Part shown: positions 1 to 6,754 of the stretch, piece by piece
How the letters are laid out: each line of letters begins with the position of its first letter
Position numbering within the stretch: position 1 is the first letter of the stretch
Source of the DNA: Lachnospira sp. UBA5912
GTDB taxonomy: Bacteria; Bacillota; Clostridia; Lachnospirales; Lachnospiraceae
NCBI GenBank assembly: GCA_002435585.1
Contig: DJDY01000007.1
Coordinates: 1 to 16,247 of the forward strand
Length of the DNA stretch: 16,247 nt
Direction of reading: 5' to 3'
Translations under genes and position numbers: made by a program
Notes under the pieces: model-generated
Told to the model about the DNA's origin: nothing
Database searches by the model: none
The model's input: only the letters and a program-made list of their open reading frames with translations

Positions 1-18
1 CTTTTCTTTTGCGCTCAT
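1..18 (-). CDS. Start of an unidentified downstream gene (partial, 6 codons)
   Basis: An ATG on the minus strand at 18-16 opens a frame reading MSAKEK before the window ends. It starts 7 nt after the TAG stop of the dehydratase-like subunit (28-26) and has a short AGG-containing sequence just upstream. The spacing fits the tight packing of this operon, so it is probably its next gene. The product cannot be identified from six residues. An ATP-dependent activator (HgdC-type) would be expected somewhere near, but nothing here shows that. Confidence 0.45.
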
Positions 19-25
19 TATATAC

Positions 26-1564
26 CTACCAGTTCTGCTTATCATCAAAATCTTCAAGTGTCGGATCAAGTGGTTCCTCACGGAATACCGTTCTCATGTA
101 TCGGTTTATCTCTGTTCTCATATCTCTTCTGCTGCCATCCTCAGGACACATAAGATTGTGTGTTACCCATATAAGATGTATACCATGCTTTCTTGCTTCC
201 TCTTCAAAAAGTCCATGATATCCTGACATTGACTTACATCCCATATGTACATACATAATAACTATGTCTATCCTGAACATCTCGCAATATCTCCAGAGTG
301 CTTCTACACCCGTTTCATAACCACCATTAGAGCGGTTTCTCATAATCATATTCTCATACAGATATGCAAGATCTAACATAGCCTGATGCTTATCCTTTGT
401 ATTAACCTTTTCAGTTGATACCATGCTAAGCATATCTGTTATTGTCACAACTCCCCAGCAGTTAAGAAGCCATATAGGAAGAGCTGTATAATATGCTGCC
501 TGTACACCCCATGTCATGGCACGGTGACGATATTCCTTTGCAGCAAGAAGCTTCTTCTCATAACCTTCCATTGCCATACGTGTAAGTTTCTTGTCCATAT
601 CAAGAAATGCCTGATTTCTTCCACCTGCTGCCTGATATACACCATATCTGTAAAGTGCAAGTGTAACACCCATCATCTGTGGATAATCTGTCTTTGATAT
701 CTCCATCCACTCAAGAAACTCATCAGTTTCTGCATTGAATCTTTCCATGCTCTTAAAAAATGCATTCCAGTCAAACTTCTCACCAGTCTGTTCTTCTATA
801 AAATGTATGGCATTAAGCACTTCTTCTGCTGCATACTCCTGAACACTTTCCTGCCTGTGTCTAATAGGCACCGCAAGCTGGAATGTAGGTATCTTAAAAG
901 ATCTTGCCTCTATTCCGTTACCCATAAGACTTCCATCACAGGTTGTATTACACTGTACTGCACAACATCCAATAAGTGGAAAATCGTCTGCAAGTGCAAC
1001 ACCGAGTTCGGCTGCCGGCATAGGACATACATCTGATGGCACGCCATATTCGTGTGTAACATCTACATAATAGCTTACTCCATCCTGCGACATCATAGAG
1101 CTTGTATACACTGCTGGAACTTCTACTGATAACCATATAAAATTAGGGAATCCACCCATAAGAGTACTCATCATATTTTCATCAAAAAGCACAATCTTTT
1201 TATTAAGTTCTTTATCGTTTCCTATAGCTGGGTCAGCCTTAAATATCTGACCTAACATGCCACATATGTCTGTCACTATGAGTCCAAGTGCATTATGCGC
1301 CATACGAAGCTGTAAGCCTCTCATACCCTCTGTATGCCTGTCCATAAAATCCGGCAGTGCAAGATAGTTCATCATCCAGCGGTACCTGAAAAAGCCTTTC
1401 ATATTATCAGGCTTTATTATAAATGTTATTAATGTTTTCCAATATCCAAGCCACCTTACATAGTCGTACCAGGTATCCTTAAGTCCACGCCATTCTCGTC
1501 TTTTCTTCGGTTTCTTACCTGTGTAGAACTTACCAAGTGGCTCACTTCCAAGCTTGCTTGACAT
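26..1564 (-). CDS. 2-hydroxyacyl-CoA dehydratase / benzoyl-CoA reductase family subunit (long form)
   Basis: The 512-residue protein belongs to the 2-hydroxyglutaryl-CoA dehydratase D-component superfamily, whose members hold iron-sulfur clusters and carry out radical dehydrations or difficult reductions of acyl-CoA thioesters. Cysteines are clustered as in the family: C180 in DVCPMPAAELG, C200/C201/C205/C209 in IGCCAVQCNTTCDG, C443 in the C-terminal HMGCKSMSGYHG, and C473. The C-terminal region, with a glycine-histidine turn followed by a repeated helix and R-rich end, is also typical. About 75 N-terminal residues are unusually basic and rich in Trp/Tyr (KKPKKRREWRG, then YDYVRWLGYW), making it longer than the common 380-430 residue subunits. 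ATG is 3 nt after the upstream subunit's stop, and its GAGG site (8-nt spacing) lies inside that gene's end, which suggests translational coupling. Substrate and true activity are unknown; a double-cubane reductase-like role is possible. Confidence 0.85.
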   Translation of the reverse strand: MSSKLGSEPLGKFYTGKKPKKRREWRGLKDTWYDYVRWLGYWKTLITFIIKPDNMKGFFRYRWMMNYLALPDFMDRHTEGMRGLQLRMAHNALGLIVTDICGMLGQIFKADPAIGNDKELNKKIVLFDENMMSTLMGGFPNFIWLSVEVPAVYTSSMMSQDGVSYYVDVTHEYGVPSDVCPMPAAELGVALADDFPLIGCCAVQCNTTCDGSLMGNGIEARSFKIPTFQLAVPIRHRQESVQEYAAEEVLNAIHFIEEQTGEKFDWNAFFKSMERFNAETDEFLEWMEISKTDYPQMMGVTLALYRYGVYQAAGGRNQAFLDMDKKLTRMAMEGYEKKLLAAKEYRHRAMTWGVQAAYYTALPIWLLNCWGVVTITDMLSMVSTEKVNTKDKHQAMLDLAYLYENMIMRNRSNGGYETGVEALWRYCEMFRIDIVIMYVHMGCKSMSGYHGLFEEEARKHGIHLIWVTHNLMCPEDGSRRDMRTEINRYMRTVFREEPLDPTLEDFDDKQNW

Positions 1565-1567
1565 ATG

Positions 1568-2764
1568 TTATTCCTCATTTCTGTTTCTGTTTATCTTCTT
1601 TATCTCAAGACTTTCAACAAATGCCTGTATTCTTGTTCTTATCTGTCCTGACGAACCGACTACATAAGGTCTGTCGATAGAGAGAACCGGATATCCATAA
1701 TCCTCTCTCATAACGTGAAATGCTGATGCCCTCTCATAACCCCAGTAGTCGCAGAGATTTATCTGCTCATATATAAGTCCCTCCGCCTTATACTCTTTAG
1801 CTATGTAATCAACATACTCCTCACGTTCCCTTATTTTCTCTGTGTTCATATATCTTGGACATTTGCCCCACTGCATATACTGTCTGCATATCTGATATAA
1901 AGCATCCTCATTATCGTTAAGAACTATTTCACTTCTTCCAGGAAGCGAGCCAAAACAGAACCTGTCAGCAACGACTAGTGCGCCAGCCTCCTCAGCCAGC
2001 TTTATAAGCTCTGGATTATCTATCTCAGAACCAATGAGTGCAACCCTTGCCCTGTAGTTCTTCTTAGCATCGGGTTCTCTTGATTTTAATTCTTCTGCCG
2101 TATCTCTTAACTTATCTATAAGATATTCCTTCGGACAGCAATATGTAGCCAGACATAACACAGCGAATTCATAGCCTGTTATTCTTGGATTATCCTCTTT
2201 TCTGTAATCTCCAATCTCTGTTATCAGCCTGCTTATCTCATTCTGCTCCTCAACAGCCTTTCTTAGGGCTTCGTCAGATATATCGATTCCATATGTATTA
2301 TGAAGTGGCTCTAGAACATGTAATCTCATCTGCTTAACATAATGTCTTAGTGCTGACTCATCTGACTTCATAGGTACATCTGAATACTCCACAAAGAACT
2401 TTTCCTTAGTACACAGCTTCTGTCTTTCAATATTCTCTACACATCTGTTCATCTGTGCACATGCATCAGGCGCTATTATGCAGTCAAGAAAGTTGTATCC
2501 ACCCTCTATGGCACGTTCAAGTATTGCCCTGCAGCCCTCACACAGCATACTGCTCATATAATATGTTCCCATCTCAATAGAGCCGGTTCTTGGAGCCCGC
2601 AGTCTGACTGAAAAACATCCGTCAAGATTAAGCAATGGTTCAGGAATCTGGAAACATACAGCACCAATAGCTATATCACCTTTTTCCTGTGCTTTTCTTA
2701 CAAGGTCATTATTAACCTCATCAAGAAGTTTCTCAAAATAATATAAATGTTGTAAATCTTTCAA
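1568..2764 (-). CDS. 2-hydroxyacyl-CoA dehydratase / benzoyl-CoA reductase family subunit (short form)
   Basis: The 398-residue protein is of normal length for this family. Likely cluster ligands lie among C75/C78 (SMLCEGCRAIL), C102/C108 (DACAQMNRC) and C338 (INLCDYWGYERA). The C-terminal VVGSSGQIRTRIQAF is the usual family ending (G-Q-x-R-T-R). With the next gene it should form a heterodimer, as HgdA/HgdB or BcrB/BcrC do. The start is TTG at 2764, supported by GAAAGGAT with 7-nt spacing. The gene is 59 bp after the CooC-type ATPase and 3 nt before the longer subunit, so it is the middle gene of an operon. Family assignment is firm. The substrate (2-hydroxyacyl-CoA, aromatic CoA, or a small molecule as in double-cubane proteins) cannot be read from the sequence. 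Confidence 0.87.
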   Translation of the reverse strand: MKDLQHLYYFEKLLDEVNNDLVRKAQEKGDIAIGAVCFQIPEPLLNLDGCFSVRLRAPRTGSIEMGTYYMSSMLCEGCRAILERAIEGGYNFLDCIIAPDACAQMNRCVENIERQKLCTKEKFFVEYSDVPMKSDESALRHYVKQMRLHVLEPLHNTYGIDISDEALRKAVEEQNEISRLITEIGDYRKEDNPRITGYEFAVLCLATYCCPKEYLIDKLRDTAEELKSREPDAKKNYRARVALIGSEIDNPELIKLAEEAGALVVADRFCFGSLPGRSEIVLNDNEDALYQICRQYMQWGKCPRYMNTEKIREREEYVDYIAKEYKAEGLIYEQINLCDYWGYERASAFHVMREDYGYPVLSIDRPYVVGSSGQIRTRIQAFVESLEIKKINRNRNEE

Positions 2765-2823
2765 GTTGTTATCCTTTCTGTTTTAGCAGGTCACAAAGTC
2801 AAAAGTCTTAAATTCCTGCAATC

Positions 2824-3588
2824 CTATAATATCCCAATATTAACAAGCGCCTCTCTTGCACCTTTTACTATCTTTGTATCATCAGGAAGTTTTAATACAT
2901 TTTCACCTAAAACATCGGCTCTTGCAAGTGCCTCATCACTCTCTATTGCTGCAAGCAGCTGTATATCACCTATATCCATAAGCTCTGTTACCTTGCTGTA
3001 TGGAAGTCTGTTTGCTATAACTCCCATCTTATCATACATGACAAGTTCATCAGCTACTTCTTTGATAGTCTTAACCACCTGACAGCCTTTCTTGCTTGCA
3101 TCTGTCACAAGCAGAAGATGTGTAACCTTTTCCATGACTCTTCTGTTTATCTGCTCAATACCTGCCTCGCCATCTATAACAACATAGTCAAACTGGTCTG
3201 AGAGCATAGTGATAACTTCCTTGAGGTACGAATTAATCCTGCAATAGCAGCCTGCACTTTCCGGTCTTCCTATTGCTATAAATGCGTAACCATCCTGTTC
3301 CTTTAACGCATCGTATATTTCATACTTAGCCTCACCTAGAAGCTCTACTGCTGACTTGGTATCGCCATCCTCAACATTCTTTATAACTTCTTTTCTTATG
3401 TCATCTATTGTTTTGTCTACATCTACATTTAACACTGTTGAAAGTCCGACTGCCGGGTCTGCATCTATTGCTAGTATCTTCTTATCTGGATAACTTTCAA
3501 CAAGAAGCTTTACTATCACTCCTGCAAGTGATGTCTTACCAACGCCTCCCTTTCCTGCTACTGCTATTATCTTTGTTTGGTCACTCAA
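2824..3588 (-). CDS. CooC-type deviant Walker A ATPase (metal-centre maturation factor family)
   Basis: The protein is 254 residues from TTG at 3588. It has the deviant Walker A GKGGVGKT (12-19), AIDADP after strand 2, a Cys-Tyr-Cys motif (C114/C116) followed by RINSYL, and DGEAGIE (139-145). CooC of Carboxydothermus has the same CYCRENS-like segment and a DxGAGIE segment. There the CxC cysteines bind nickel in an ATP-dependent dimer that loads CO dehydrogenase. No CO dehydrogenase gene is in view; the two genes downstream encode dehydratase/reductase-family subunits. It may therefore mature or energise them, which is inference. The open frame extends to ATG at 3636, but that codon has no good ribosome binding site. 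GGAGG at 3601-3597 sits 8 nt before the TTG, and this start gives the standard short N-terminus (MSDQTKIIAVAGKGG). Confidence 0.87.
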   Translation of the reverse strand: MSDQTKIIAVAGKGGVGKTSLAGVIVKLLVESYPDKKILAIDADPAVGLSTVLNVDVDKTIDDIRKEVIKNVEDGDTKSAVELLGEAKYEIYDALKEQDGYAFIAIGRPESAGCYCRINSYLKEVITMLSDQFDYVVIDGEAGIEQINRRVMEKVTHLLLVTDASKKGCQVVKTIKEVADELVMYDKMGVIANRLPYSKVTELMDIGDIQLLAAIESDEALARADVLGENVLKLPDDTKIVKGAREALVNIGIL

Positions 3589-3713
3589 CTTTATATCCTC
3601 CATATCAAATTCTGCAAAAATCTGAGTCATGTACATAGATATATTCTTTATATTTATATTTTATATTTTTGTACCCACCTTATTAATTTAATTATGACAT
3701 ATCTTATATATTC

Positions 3714-4445
3714 TTACTCTGTATCATCATCTCCATTCTGATATTCCTCTGCATACTTTTTGCTTTGCTCCATCATACTCATAATTTTTCTGTATTGCTC
3801 ATCACCATACATTCCATGCTGTGATGTATTTCCTGCGTAGGCTTTACTATCTTCTTCTCTCATCCTGCTTATAAATTTTAGAGCCTCTTTAATAAATACG
3901 ACCTGGCTTATGGCAACTGCCAGAATAAACTCTCCAAATCCAATAACCTCTTCAAGACAACATAACACAAATAACTCAAGAAGCACCTGACCTGCTATTA
4001 ACGCTACATTATTTATTGACACTCTCCTTATCAAAGATATTACTACTGTAATAAACATGATTACTGCCATAAACTTTATCTTTGATACCATAATATTGTT
4101 ACCATACACGATTCTGTCTGCCATTCCAATACATGAGACAAATAACATGCTAATAAATAGTTCTTTTTTGGCATCCTTTATTAATGAAGCATTATATGTA
4201 TCTGCTTTTTTCATAATATTGAGAAATATATATTCCATTAAACATATGCATATTATATTAATAACGCGGGTTAACATGATACTGGAATTAAATATATATG
4301 TATATGCAAGCTGTGATACTATATATATAACAACTCCTGCCAACATCAACTGTACAAATGTAAAATTGCTACTTTTCTTTTTATCACTCACGATACTTTC
4401 TTTATTAAAATCATATTTATTAATATTCTCATTATTATCATTCAT
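3714..4445 (-). CDS. Multi-pass membrane protein of unknown function
   Basis: The 243-residue protein is not recognised. A hydrophilic Asn/Lys-rich N-terminus (1-28) is followed by about six hydrophobic segments near 29-52, 55-78, 95-113, 123-139, 146-164 and 168-188. The C-terminal tail of about 50 residues is charged (MREEDSKAYAG, then MMEQSKKYAEEY) and probably helical. GAGGAG lies 8 nt before the ATG. It follows the sigma-factor gene by 86 bp on the same strand without an evident terminator, so co-transcription is likely. It could be a partner or sensor for the tethered sigma factor, but this rests on position alone. It ends 125 bp before the preferred CooC start, and no hairpin terminator was found in that gap. 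Confidence 0.75.
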   Translation of the reverse strand: MNDNNENINKYDFNKESIVSDKKKSSNFTFVQLMLAGVVIYIVSQLAYTYIFNSSIMLTRVINIICICLMEYIFLNIMKKADTYNASLIKDAKKELFISMLFVSCIGMADRIVYGNNIMVSKIKFMAVIMFITVVISLIRRVSINNVALIAGQVLLELFVLCCLEEVIGFGEFILAVAISQVVFIKEALKFISRMREEDSKAYAGNTSQHGMYGDEQYRKIMSMMEQSKKYAEEYQNGDDDTE

Positions 4446-4531
4446 TAATCGTTCTCCTCTACATAGTTATTTTATGATTGATCTGATTACTACATACTTT
4501 ACATATTATGGGATTATCATCATAATATTAT

Positions 4532-6232
4532 TTATTTCAGTTCTCTTTCCACAACTGTATTTATATTGTTTAATGCTTCTTCAATATTGCGATAATATAC
4601 GATATCCTTTCTGTATGCCATATCATCATATTCACTTGTATATACCCCAATCTGACTTATTTTATTTTTTTCATCCTGTATAGTATATGCTGCCAATACA
4701 TCAGTGCTTCCAACCAAATCCACAACAAGTTCTTTTTTTTCTGGAATATATGTAAGGTAATAGTATGGCATTCCATACATAATTACATTTTCACCCGTCT
4801 CAGTCATTGGTGAGTTTGGCTCCAAATCCGGCTTTACAGCCTTTTTACCTGTTTTATCCGATGTATACAATTCTATTTCACATATTCCCCTGACTACACA
4901 TTTATCATCTGACAGAAATTTTACTATTGCAACCTTTGTCATCGCATCTACATATTCCTGCTCTGACTTAAAAGCTGATTCTCTCCAGCGTGAACCATCT
5001 ATTTTATTATTAAATACCCCTTTGGCAACCACAAGAGTAGGTGACTGATTTCTTCCAGCTTCAATTAATGCATAACCATTACCACCTTCAGTACTGTTTT
5101 CTTCAATTTCATTATAACACTCTATAATTGCATTTTTCCATTTTTCCTGTGACGTATCCTGTGTTGTTTCCTGTTCTGCTGCAGTTATGGTCTCTACATT
5201 CTGATTATTATCAGAATTATCCTGAATATTATCAGTTTCATATACATTATTATTCTTATGGTCTACTCCGCTTACAACTGCCGCTGCGCCACCTGCTACT
5301 GCAAGTCCTGCAACAACTCCTATTATAATCTTTTTAACTGAAAATGCTGCTGCCTTTCCTGCGATATTTCCAGCTGTTTCCTTTACGGCTTCTTTAGCTG
5401 CTTCCTTAGTTATATCTTTGACCGTTTCTCCTACAGTCTCTTTTGCTGCTTCTTTCGTTGTTTCCTCTACTGCTTCATTAACAACCTGTCCTGATGTATT
5501 ATCTGCTATGCTGTTCTTGGATGCTGCATGTGAGCCCTGGCTGATTTTATTAATAATATCCTTTGCCAACACTGGTGCCGCATTGGCACTATCGGCATCC
5601 TTAAGCAGCAGATATAAGAAGAATGGAACTGGTGCAATACCATAAAGCTTTGTTCCTCTTTTTTCAAGTTCAAGAACCTTCTGCTCTATCTTCTTTCTTC
5701 CGTAATTAAGTCTGCTTTTAATTGTATTTTCTGATACATCTGCCATATCAGCTATCTCTTTAACTGACATTCCATTAATGTAGTACATCATTACACATAA
5801 TCTTTGTTCATCTGACAATGTATCTATTATTTCCTTTACAAGTCTGCCTGTTTCTTTCTGGTCTATCGCAAGTTCCGGTCTGTTATCTCTTCTTTCATCC
5901 TCTATTTTTTCCTCAAATGTCATGTCTTCACTGTCATCTGATTCCATCTCTGAGAATAACTTGTTATTATTTTTTTTCTTTCTTATCACATCAATAGCCA
6001 TATTAGCTACTATACGTGACATCCATCCAGGAAATTTATTGGCATCTTTTAACTGCTCCAGCTTGTTAAATGCCTTTATATAAGATTCCTGCAGCACATC
6101 CTTTGCTAATTCTTCATCTTCCATATATTTTAATGCAAGATAATAATTCTTATTACATGTCTGTGTGTATAGGTAATCATATCCTCTGTTATCCCCTTTT
6201 TTTGCCAGTTCTACTGCTTCTTTCCAGTCCAT
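4532..6232 (-). CDS. ECF-type sigma factor fused to a transmembrane segment and C-terminal domain
   Basis: The 566-residue protein begins as a sigma-70 family ECF factor. Region 2 spans about residues 8-86 (DEELAKDVLQESYIKAFNKL, then FPGWMSRIVANMAIDVIRKKK). An acidic linker follows, then region 4 at about 128-188 (TLSDEQRLCVMMYYINGMS, then a helix-turn-helix VKEIADMADVSENTIKSRL). Ordinary ECF factors end near residue 190. This one continues with APVPFFLYLLLKD, a Glu/Ala/Thr/Lys heptad-like stretch (251-289), one hydrophobic segment (about 300-322), an Asn/Asp/Gln-rich spacer (323-365) and about 200 residues that look globular (WRESAF, CVVRGICEIEL, YYYLTYIPEKKELVVDLVG). The predicted topology puts the sigma domains in the cytoplasm and the C-terminus outside, so it would be a membrane-anchored regulator with a built-in sensor. 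AAGGAG lies 9 nt before the ATG. The outer domain is unrecognised. Sigma fusions of this kind exist, but the signal here is unknown. Confidence 0.88.
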   Translation of the reverse strand: MDWKEAVELAKKGDNRGYDYLYTQTCNKNYYLALKYMEDEELAKDVLQESYIKAFNKLEQLKDANKFPGWMSRIVANMAIDVIRKKKNNNKLFSEMESDDSEDMTFEEKIEDERRDNRPELAIDQKETGRLVKEIIDTLSDEQRLCVMMYYINGMSVKEIADMADVSENTIKSRLNYGRKKIEQKVLELEKRGTKLYGIAPVPFFLYLLLKDADSANAAPVLAKDIINKISQGSHAASKNSIADNTSGQVVNEAVEETTKEAAKETVGETVKDITKEAAKEAVKETAGNIAGKAAAFSVKKIIIGVVAGLAVAGGAAAVVSGVDHKNNNVYETDNIQDNSDNNQNVETITAAEQETTQDTSQEKWKNAIIECYNEIEENSTEGGNGYALIEAGRNQSPTLVVAKGVFNNKIDGSRWRESAFKSEQEYVDAMTKVAIVKFLSDDKCVVRGICEIELYTSDKTGKKAVKPDLEPNSPMTETGENVIMYGMPYYYLTYIPEKKELVVDLVGSTDVLAAYTIQDEKNKISQIGVYTSEYDDMAYRKDIVYYRNIEEALNNINTVVERELK

Positions 6233-6269
6233 TTATCGTTACTCCTTATATCTTTTATCCTGATTCTGT

Positions 6270-6473
6270 TTAATTATACCTGTTAATCTGTTCGTCACTC
6301 TTTGACCTGCTAACATTTTTACTGTTAACATTTTTACTATTATCATCTGAATTTTTCATTTTCTTAAGCCCAAGTATTATGTTAATAAACATCTCACAAG
6401 CTGTTTCAAACGACAAATACTCATTCTTCATATCTTTTCTGACTAAAGCTTTAAATATTTCTAATTCATGCAT
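6270..6473 (-). CDS. Small hypothetical protein upstream of the sigma-factor gene
   Basis: This is a 67-residue reading frame with a helical, protein-like N-terminal half (EIFKALVRKDMKNEYLSFETA, split around M15, then MFINIILGLKKMK) and a polar Asn/Ser/Lys tail. The tail includes NSKNV twice, made by a 15-bp duplication. An in-frame TAG just upstream fixes the ATG at 6473 as the earliest start. AGGTGA is present but 14 nt away, which is long for a ribosome binding site, so translation is uncertain. The stop is 37 bp before the sigma-factor ATG, so the two would share a transcript. A role as a regulator of the sigma factor is possible but unproven. Confidence 0.5.
   Translation of the reverse strand: MHELEIFKALVRKDMKNEYLSFETACEMFINIILGLKKMKNSDDNSKNVNSKNVSRSKSDEQINRYN
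6311..6340. repeat. 15-bp tandem duplication in the small ORF
   Basis: Two adjacent 15-bp units (6311-6325 and 6326-6340), both starting TAACATTTTTACT, match at 14 of 15 positions. In the minus-strand frame they encode NSKNV twice. The length is a multiple of three, so the frame is kept. Confidence 0.8.
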
Positions 6474-6754
6474 TTTCTAAGTTATCATCACCTGCTTTTT
6501 CTGATTAATACGGCTTTTAATATAATCCCGTAAGTACATTGATTTCATATCGGATATGTTATTTAGAATACTATTACGTTTTAAATGTAAAGTATATTGT
6601 CCAATATATCTTTTGAAATATATCCTTCAAATGTATCTTACACTTATATGACGAACTGAATTTTAAAAAGGTTTTAATAAATCAAAAAATTTTAATATAA
6701 AGAAACTTAATATTACTCACAATATTTCTTCTGCCAAAACAATAGCCTGATAAA
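6474..6754. promoter_or_regulatory. AT-rich intergenic region upstream of the sigma-factor unit, with palindrome and repeats
   Basis: This 281-bp region separates recQ from the small ORF and must hold the promoter of the sigma unit. It contains a palindrome TATATTG-TC-CAATATA at 6593-6608. Three similar ATATATC/ATGTATC motifs start at 6604, 6618 and 6631 (14- and 13-bp steps). A TTTACA is present on the minus strand near 6586-6591, but no well-spaced -10 box follows, so no promoter is assigned. No convincing GC-rich terminator for recQ was found; only AT-rich weak pairing is seen. No coding region was found. Confidence 0.4.

Noticed and set aside
2765..2823. GCAGG/CCTGC pairing between the CooC-type gene and the next gene, considered as a terminator or attenuator
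   Set aside because: Only five base pairs with a loop of over 20 nt and no following T-run; too weak to call.
3589..3713. Possible promoter or terminator between the membrane protein gene and the CooC operon
   Set aside because: The stretch is almost pure A/T, so TATAAA-like strings are expected by chance. No well-spaced pair of boxes and no GC-containing hairpin were found.
4057..4683. Plus-strand frame of 208 codons opposite the membrane protein and sigma-factor end
   Set aside because: It spans the boundary of two convincing minus-strand genes, has a Tyr/Ile/Leu-rich composition expected from the reverse of A/T-rich coding DNA, and lacks a ribosome binding site or recognisable domain.
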